37,718 bases of DNA from Gammaproteobacteria bacterium (GTDB lineage: Bacteria; Pseudomonadota; Gammaproteobacteria; Steroidobacterales; Steroidobacteraceae). The stretch is taken from assembly GCA_020029535.1 (NCBI GenBank), contig JAIBJM010000017.1, positions 1 through 37,718 of the forward strand, read 5' to 3'. The translations under genes were made by a program, and so were the position numbers. The stretch's first letter is position 1, and each line of letters opens with the position of its first letter. Below, piece by piece: positions 34,685-37,718 of the stretch. A model generated the notes under the pieces. It ran no database searches. It was not told the origin of the DNA and saw nothing but the letters and a program-made list of their open reading frames with translations.

Positions 34685-36676
34685 ATGAAGCCCACGTCCA
34701 CACGCGCGCTGCCCTTCGATCCCACGCCCTCGCGGTTGACCGTCAGCCTGTGCCTGGTCGCGTTGAGCGGCGCGTTGCTGTTGAATGTGCACCATCTGGC
34801 CTGGTGGGCGGCGCCGCTGGCGTTGCTGACAGCGGTCTGGCGCGCACGCGCCAGTTGGCATACGCACCGGTTGCCGAAGCGCTGGCAGCGTGTGGTGCTG
34901 GTGGTGGTACTGACCGTTGCGGTCATCGCCAGCTTCCGCGGCCTCAATGGCATCGCTGCCGGTGCCACGCTGCTGACGGCGATGAGCGCAGCCAAGCTGA
35001 TCGAAACCCGGCAGGCACGCGATTGGTACATCGTGATCGGTACGGCGCTGTTCCTGCTGGTGGCGGCCTGCCTGGATCAGCAGGCGCTGTGGCGGCTGCC
35101 ACTGTATGCCGCCGAGTGCTGGCTGCTGGCCACGGCCTTGCGCGCGCTGGGGAGCGGTCGCGCCCAACTCCCGCTACGCCGGCTGCTGGCCGACAGCGGC
35201 CGCGCGCTGGCGCTGGCGCTGCCCTTTGCGCTGCTGCTGTTCCTGTTTTTTCCACGGCTGCCTGGCGCGTTCTGGGCAGTGCCGGCCGAAGAAGCTGCCA
35301 TCACCGGACTCAGCGATGAAATGAGCCCGGGCAGCATCTCGCGTCTGATGGAATCTGACGAGCCGGCGCTGCGCGTGCGCTTCGACGGGCCACTGCCACC
35401 GCCCACCCAGCGTTACTGGCGCGGACCGGTGCTGCACGACTTCGACGGCAGCACCTGGCGCCGTCGCATGGGGCGGATCGCGCGCGAAGGTCCGGCCCGC
35501 TTCAGCGGCACCGGCTACAGCTATCAAGTCACGCTGGAGCCCAACAATCACAATGTGCTGATCGCGCTGGAACTGCCGCAGTCTCCGGACGTACCGTTTT
35601 CAATGCTGACCCCCGACTTCCAGCTGTTCTCGATGCGACCCCTCGACCGGCAGCGCAACTACCAGCTGACCTCCTATCCCGACTATCGCACCGCCCCCGA
35701 GCTGTCGGACTATGCGCGGCGCATCGATCTGGCACTGCCGCCACAGCGCAACCCCCGCGCCCGGCAGTTTGCGCAGCAGCTGCGTGACGGGCGCGACGAT
35801 GCGGCCTTCATCGCTGCCGTGCTGGATAACTTTCGCAGCAATGGCTTCGAGTACACGCTGACACCGCAGCCGCTGAGCCGCGATGGAATCGACGATTTTC
35901 TGTTCACCACACGCGAGGGATTCTGCGGCCACTATGCTTCGGCCTTCGTCACGCTGATGCGCGCCGGCGGCATTCCCGCGCGCGTGGTCACCGGCTATCT
36001 CGGCGGCGAATGGAACTCCATCGGCAGTTATCTGACCATCCGCCAGTCGGATGCCCATGCCTGGGCCGAGGTGTGGCTGGCCGGGCGCGGCTGGACGCGC
36101 GTCGATCCCACGGCCGTCGTGGCGCCCGAGCGACTGACCCGCGACGTCTTCGGTCTGCTGCGTTCGGCCAACCGCTCCGCTGGCCGCGTGATGCGCGAAA
36201 CGCCGTTGCTGGGCACATTGATCCAGGGCATGGCCGCGATGAACGCCTGGTGGCAGGATAGCGTGGTGGGATTCAACTCGCGAAAACAGCTGGATATATT
36301 TGAATTTATTGGTTTTTCAGACGCCGATTGGCGCAGCGTGGCCTTGCTGCTGGGCGGCGGCAGCCTGCTGTGGTTTCTGGCCTTGCTGTGGGCGTTACGC
36401 GAGAAGTCAGCGCCGCTGCGTCGCGATCCGCTGACGCGCGCGTGGCGCAAACTGGAGCGACGGCTGGCACGCGCAGGTTTGCCGCGTGCCGCGCATGAAG
36501 GTCCGCTGGACTTCGCAGCGCGCATCGGCGCACTGCGACCAACGCTGGCAGACGAACTGCAGAGCATTGCACGCGAATACGCCGCGCTGCGTTTCGGACC
36601 AGCGCCCGACGCGATGCGCGAGCGACTGCAGGCTCTGCGCCGCGCCATCGATGCGCTGGATCCGCGTCGCGCGTGA
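34685..36676 (+). CDS. TgpA-type transglutaminase-like membrane protein (DUF3488/DUF4129)
   Basis: A 663-residue inner-membrane protein. The first ~190 residues form about six helices (DUF3488). A large periplasmic loop then carries a transglutaminase core with a complete triad: Cys414 in GFCGHYA, His458 in DAHAWAEVW and Asp474 in RVDPTA. A last helix lies at about 553-573, with a cytoplasmic DUF4129-type tail. The closest described protein is TgpA of Pseudomonas aeruginosa, needed for viability there; its substrate is not known. The gene overlaps mtfA by 4 bases (GTGA). The intact triad argues for an active enzyme. Confidence 0.9.
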   Translation: MKPTSTRALPFDPTPSRLTVSLCLVALSGALLLNVHHLAWWAAPLALLTAVWRARASWHTHRLPKRWQRVVLVVVLTVAVIASFRGLNGIAAGATLLTAMSAAKLIETRQARDWYIVIGTALFLLVAACLDQQALWRLPLYAAECWLLATALRALGSGRAQLPLRRLLADSGRALALALPFALLLFLFFPRLPGAFWAVPAEEAAITGLSDEMSPGSISRLMESDEPALRVRFDGPLPPPTQRYWRGPVLHDFDGSTWRRRMGRIAREGPARFSGTGYSYQVTLEPNNHNVLIALELPQSPDVPFSMLTPDFQLFSMRPLDRQRNYQLTSYPDYRTAPELSDYARRIDLALPPQRNPRARQFAQQLRDGRDDAAFIAAVLDNFRSNGFEYTLTPQPLSRDGIDDFLFTTREGFCGHYASAFVTLMRAGGIPARVVTGYLGGEWNSIGSYLTIRQSDAHAWAEVWLAGRGWTRVDPTAVVAPERLTRDVFGLLRSANRSAGRVMRETPLLGTLIQGMAAMNAWWQDSVVGFNSRKQLDIFEFIGFSDADWRSVALLLGGGSLLWFLALLWALREKSAPLRRDPLTRAWRKLERRLARAGLPRAAHEGPLDFAARIGALRPTLADELQSIAREYAALRFGPAPDAMRERLQALRRAIDALDPRRA

Positions 36677-37476
36677 ACATTCCGCTGCTGACCCTGCTGT
36701 TGCTGTGCGCGCTGCTGCTGACGCCGCTGTGGGTGCAGCTGTATCGCATGGCACGTCGCCGTCAGCGTGCACCCACCACCGTGCCGCCCGAATGGCATAC
36801 CGACCTGATGGCACACGCGCCGCTGTACCGGCGTACACCGCCGGCACTGCGTCGTCAGGCGGCGCAGTTGGCCGCGGAATTCATCGGTCAGAAACACTTC
36901 GTCGGCTGCAATGGCCTGGTGGTGACACCTGTCATGCAGCGCGTGGTGGCCTGGCAGGCCTGCCTGCTGGTGGCGCGGCACGGCCTGGCGCCGTATGCGG
37001 AACTGGCCAGCGTGCTGCTGTATCCCGGACCCTTCGTTGTCGAGCAGCAGCATGTGGATCCGGCCGGCGTCATCAGTGCCGATCAGGCCGTGCTGATCGG
37101 CCAGGCCATCGGCGACATGCGCGTGGTGCTGTCCTGGCCCGACGTGCTGGCCGCCGGCGCCGGATCCACCGGCCACAATGTGGTGATTCACGAGTTCGCG
37201 CACTTCCTCGATCACACGCTGGATGGTGCGCTGTCGGCACCGCCCTCCGGCAGCGACTGGCACGACGTGCTGGATCACGAGTACCGCCTGCTGCGTGCCG
37301 ATGTCGACGCCGGCATCGCCACGCTGATCGATCCTTATGGCAGCGAGGATGAAGTCGAGTTTTTCGCCGTGGCCAGCGAGACCTTCATCGAACTGTCACG
37401 GGACATGCAGCTACGACATCCGCGGCTGTATGGCTTGCTGGCGCGGCTGTATGGGATCGACCCGGCGGCCTGGTAG
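36673..37476 (+). CDS. M90 family zinc peptidase (MtfA-like)
   Basis: A 267-residue protein with the zinc motif HEFAH (His173, Glu174, His177) followed by FLDHTLDGALSAPP, and a later EVEFFAVASETFIE that holds the probable third ligand. E. coli MtfA is a peptidase controlled by binding the glucose repressor Mlc. Unlike E. coli MtfA, this protein has a strong N-terminal hydrophobic helix (residues 4-20), so it is probably membrane-anchored. The start is a GTG overlapping the tgpA stop. It is last in the moxR operon, and a 203-bp palindromic element begins at the base after its stop codon. Substrate unknown. Confidence 0.88.
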   Translation: MNIPLLTLLLLCALLLTPLWVQLYRMARRRQRAPTTVPPEWHTDLMAHAPLYRRTPPALRRQAAQLAAEFIGQKHFVGCNGLVVTPVMQRVVAWQACLLVARHGLAPYAELASVLLYPGPFVVEQQHVDPAGVISADQAVLIGQAIGDMRVVLSWPDVLAAGAGSTGHNVVIHEFAHFLDHTLDGALSAPPSGSDWHDVLDHEYRLLRADVDAGIATLIDPYGSEDEVEFFAVASETFIELSRDMQLRHPRLYGLLARLYGIDPAAW

Positions 37477-37679
37477 CGGATTGCCGGACCGTTCTCGCCT
37501 CTGGTTTGTCGCTCAAGGCGGCACGCGCTTGATAAAAAAGCCGGGACGGCTTTTTATCGCGTTCCCTCACGTCGGCCGGCGACTCACAAAGCTGAAGACA
37601 TTGCGAGTCGCTGATCGGCCTCCGTTCGGCGCGCCGCACATCGCCGACAAACCAGAGGCGAGAACGGCCCGGCAATCCG
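37477..37679. repeat. 203-bp palindromic element with 35-bp inverted arms
   Basis: Left arm 37477-37511 (starting CGGATTGCCGGACCG) and right arm 37645-37679 match as reverse complements at 34 of 35 positions. The 133-base centre contains an intrinsic terminator hairpin (37531-37558) and a second stem, GCGACTC (37579-37585) with GAGTCGC (37605-37611). No flanking target duplication is apparent. It starts immediately after the mtfA stop codon. The remaining 39 bases of the window (37680-37718) hold no feature I recognise. Confidence 0.75.
37531..37558. terminator. Bidirectional rho-independent terminator
   Basis: GATAAAAAAGCC, a GGGAC loop and GGCTTTTTATC form a hairpin with an A run on the left and a T run on the right, so it can work in both directions. 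On the plus strand it would end the valS/moxR-DUF58-tgpA-mtfA transcript. Confidence 0.8.
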
Positions 37680-37718
37680 TCACACCACGGATCGAGTCCA
37701 TCGAGAATGGCGCAAGCC

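Noticed and set aside
33323-35167. 614-codon minus-strand frame opposite moxR/DUF58/tgpA
   Set aside because: It spans three overlapping real genes on the other strand and is arginine/glutamine-rich without domains.
37385-37675. Minus-strand frame of 96 codons over the end of mtfA and the 203-bp element
   Set aside because: It is produced by the inverted arms and the terminator; no gene-like features.
1-37718. CRISPR array, prophage, toxin-antitoxin or defence genes
   Set aside because: Read for repeated spacers, integrases, capsid or nuclease-type motifs; none seen. Every gene longer than about 150 codons fits a housekeeping or envelope family or is a single exported protein.

Overview
This 37.7 kb window is a high-GC chromosomal segment packed with housekeeping genes. 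It most likely comes from a gammaproteobacterium. The evidence is gene order: pcnB-folK-(dNK)-panB, lptF-lptG divergent from pepA-holC, with valS downstream, and ppsR divergent from ppsA. A DUF6152-type exported protein suggests the Nevskiales/Steroidobacterales/Xanthomonadales side of the class; that narrower placement is inference.

Layout. 1-3000 (minus): pcnB, folK, a deoxynucleoside kinase and the start of panB, overlapping or closely spaced. 3018-3153: tRNA-Glu(CUC) with its own promoter, head to head with pcnB. 3205-5410 (minus): a PRC-barrel protein, then a DOMON/MurB-like protein coupled to a NamZ-type exo-muramidase (peptidoglycan turnover). 5475-9970 (plus): class I fumarase, ETF-ubiquinone oxidoreductase and a cardiolipin synthase-type phospholipase D. 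10123-15790 (minus): two small exported proteins, a truncated-looking exported protein, a nitroreductase, ETF alpha and beta, a CoA-ester lyase and PpsR. 15996-18650 (plus): ppsA and a PsiF-repeat protein. 18668-22983 (minus): an OmpR-type two-component pair and lptF-lptG. 23097-29739 (plus): pepA, holC, then an mprF-acvB lipid module and a Tat-exported cupin. 30039-37476 (plus): valS followed by a tight moxR-DUF58-tgpA-mtfA operon.

How the genes work together. ETF alpha/beta pass electrons from acyl-CoA dehydrogenases to ETF-QO and the quinone pool, and fumarase is co-transcribed with ETF-QO. PpsR controls PpsA by phosphorylation. MprF makes and flips lysyl-phosphatidylglycerol, AcvB probably hydrolyses it, and the cardiolipin synthase draws on the same phosphatidylglycerol. 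LptF/LptG export LPS.

I see no phage, CRISPR array, integrase or defence system. The less ordinary signals are: two long palindromic elements (173 bp before valS with 32-bp arms; 203 bp after mtfA with 35-bp arms); a predicted leaderless valS mRNA; the mprF-acvB insertion in the holC-valS interval; a 32-bp perfect palindrome between convergent psiF and a kinase gene; and a likely gene-remnant junction near 11.4 kb. All coordinates and starts were read by eye, and family names rest on motif recognition without database searches.
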